Shown: positions 5,496 to 5,732 of the stretch, piece after piece
Position numbering within the stretch: the stretch's first letter is position 1
Layout of the letters: each line of letters begins with the position of its first letter
Source: Acidobacteriaceae bacterium
GTDB taxonomy: Bacteria > Acidobacteriota > Terriglobia > Terriglobales > Acidobacteriaceae
Direction: 5' to 3'
Assembly: GCA_003139975.1 (NCBI GenBank)
Contig: PLHN01000404.1
Coordinates: 1-5,732 of the forward strand
Length of the DNA stretch: 5,732 nt
Made by a program: the position numbers and the translations under genes
Notes under the pieces: model-generated
Told to the model about the DNA's origin: nothing
The model's input: the letters and a program-made list of their open reading frames with translations, nothing else
The model's database searches: none

Positions 5496-5732
5496 CTAGC
5501 GGCTCGGGGTCTTCTCGGCGTTTTGGAAATGTTCGAGGATGGCTGCGGCCTGAGCCTTCGTCACCACGGCCGAAAGTGCGGCCACGTCGGCATGCTTGAC
5601 CGCTTCGAGGCTGCCGAAATGTTCAAGCAGGCGGCGCGTGGTGGATTGGCCGACGCCCGGAATCTCGCGGAGTTCGGTGGCGCGGTCGCGGATCTGGCGG
5701 CGCTTGCGGTGGAAGGTTACGGCGAAGCGATG
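5496..5732 (-). CDS. uvrC: UvrABC system protein C, C-terminal 78 residues (start beyond window)
   Basis: UvrC is the nuclease that makes both cuts around a DNA lesion in nucleotide excision repair, acting with UvrA and UvrB in the cytosol. Only the C-terminus is here. It opens in the end of the RNase H-like nuclease domain ([12 protein letters not shown], which includes a conserved family histidine and basic cluster), then continues into the DNA-binding helix-hairpin-helix domain with [20 protein letters not shown] (visible residues 23-42) and [14 protein letters not shown]. The second hairpin usually carries a PGIG-like glycine turn, but here it reads [11 protein letters not shown], without the glycines. 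The frame is open from the right window edge to TAG at 5496-5498. Only about one eighth of a typical 600-residue UvrC is visible, so the nuclease residues of the N-terminal GIY-YIG domain cannot be checked. Confidence 0.93.
   Translation of the reverse strand, partial: HRFAVTFHRKRRQIRDRATELREIPGVGQSTTRRLLEHFGSLEAVKHADVAALSAVVTKAQAAAILEHFQNAEKTPSR

Noticed and set aside
5159..5599. Plus-strand frame of 146 codons over the uvrC end and the intergenic gap
   Set aside because: It runs antisense through the uvrC C-terminus and its terminator, has no ribosome-binding site or motif, and its C-terminal part is Arg/Pro/Ser-rich shadow sequence.

Overview
The window looks like a chromosomal piece of a moderately GC-rich, Gram-negative-type heterotrophic bacterium. 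An Acidobacteriota (Terriglobia-like) origin is my best guess, from the style of the secreted and zinc-ribbon hypothetical proteins and the generally unclustered housekeeping genes. This is an impression and was not tested by a search. No tRNA, rRNA, CRISPR array, transposase or phage gene is visible.

Layout. (1) 1-1076, minus: 358 N-terminal codons of an acetyl-CoA hydrolase / succinate-type CoA-transferase that runs off the left edge. (2) 1077-1292: divergent intergenic region with two small palindromes. (3) 1293-1661, plus: a complete photoactive yellow protein (PYP), a small blue-light PAS photoreceptor that keeps the chromophore cysteine and most of the pocket. (4) 1846-2156, plus: a small CxxC...CxxC zinc-ribbon protein whose 5' end carries a 14-bp tandem duplication that changes the reading frame. 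(5) 2314-3312, plus: fabH (beta-ketoacyl-ACP synthase III) with a TTG start and a leader containing a hairpin. (6) 3348-3983, minus: an exported protein of unknown function. (7) 4069-4109: a strong minus-strand intrinsic terminator. (8) 4176-5054, minus: a cysteine-rich secreted protein of unknown function with its own promoter at 5141-5168. (9) 5055-5495: gene-free, with that promoter, nested inverted repeats and the uvrC terminator. (10) 5496-5732, minus: the last 78 codons of uvrC, including its HhH DNA-binding domain.

How the genes relate. They do not form one pathway. Each looks like its own transcription unit, separated by recognisable terminators and promoters, and the mix (central CoA metabolism, photosensing, fatty-acid initiation, DNA repair, secreted unknowns) is typical of an unclustered genome. 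The most interesting item is the PYP gene, with no p-coumarate biosynthesis gene (tyrosine ammonia lyase, p-coumaroyl-CoA ligase) in view but a CoA-transferase diverging from it. Second is the 14-bp duplication: removing one unit restores a longer open frame for the zinc-ribbon gene, which points to a recent or reversible length change.
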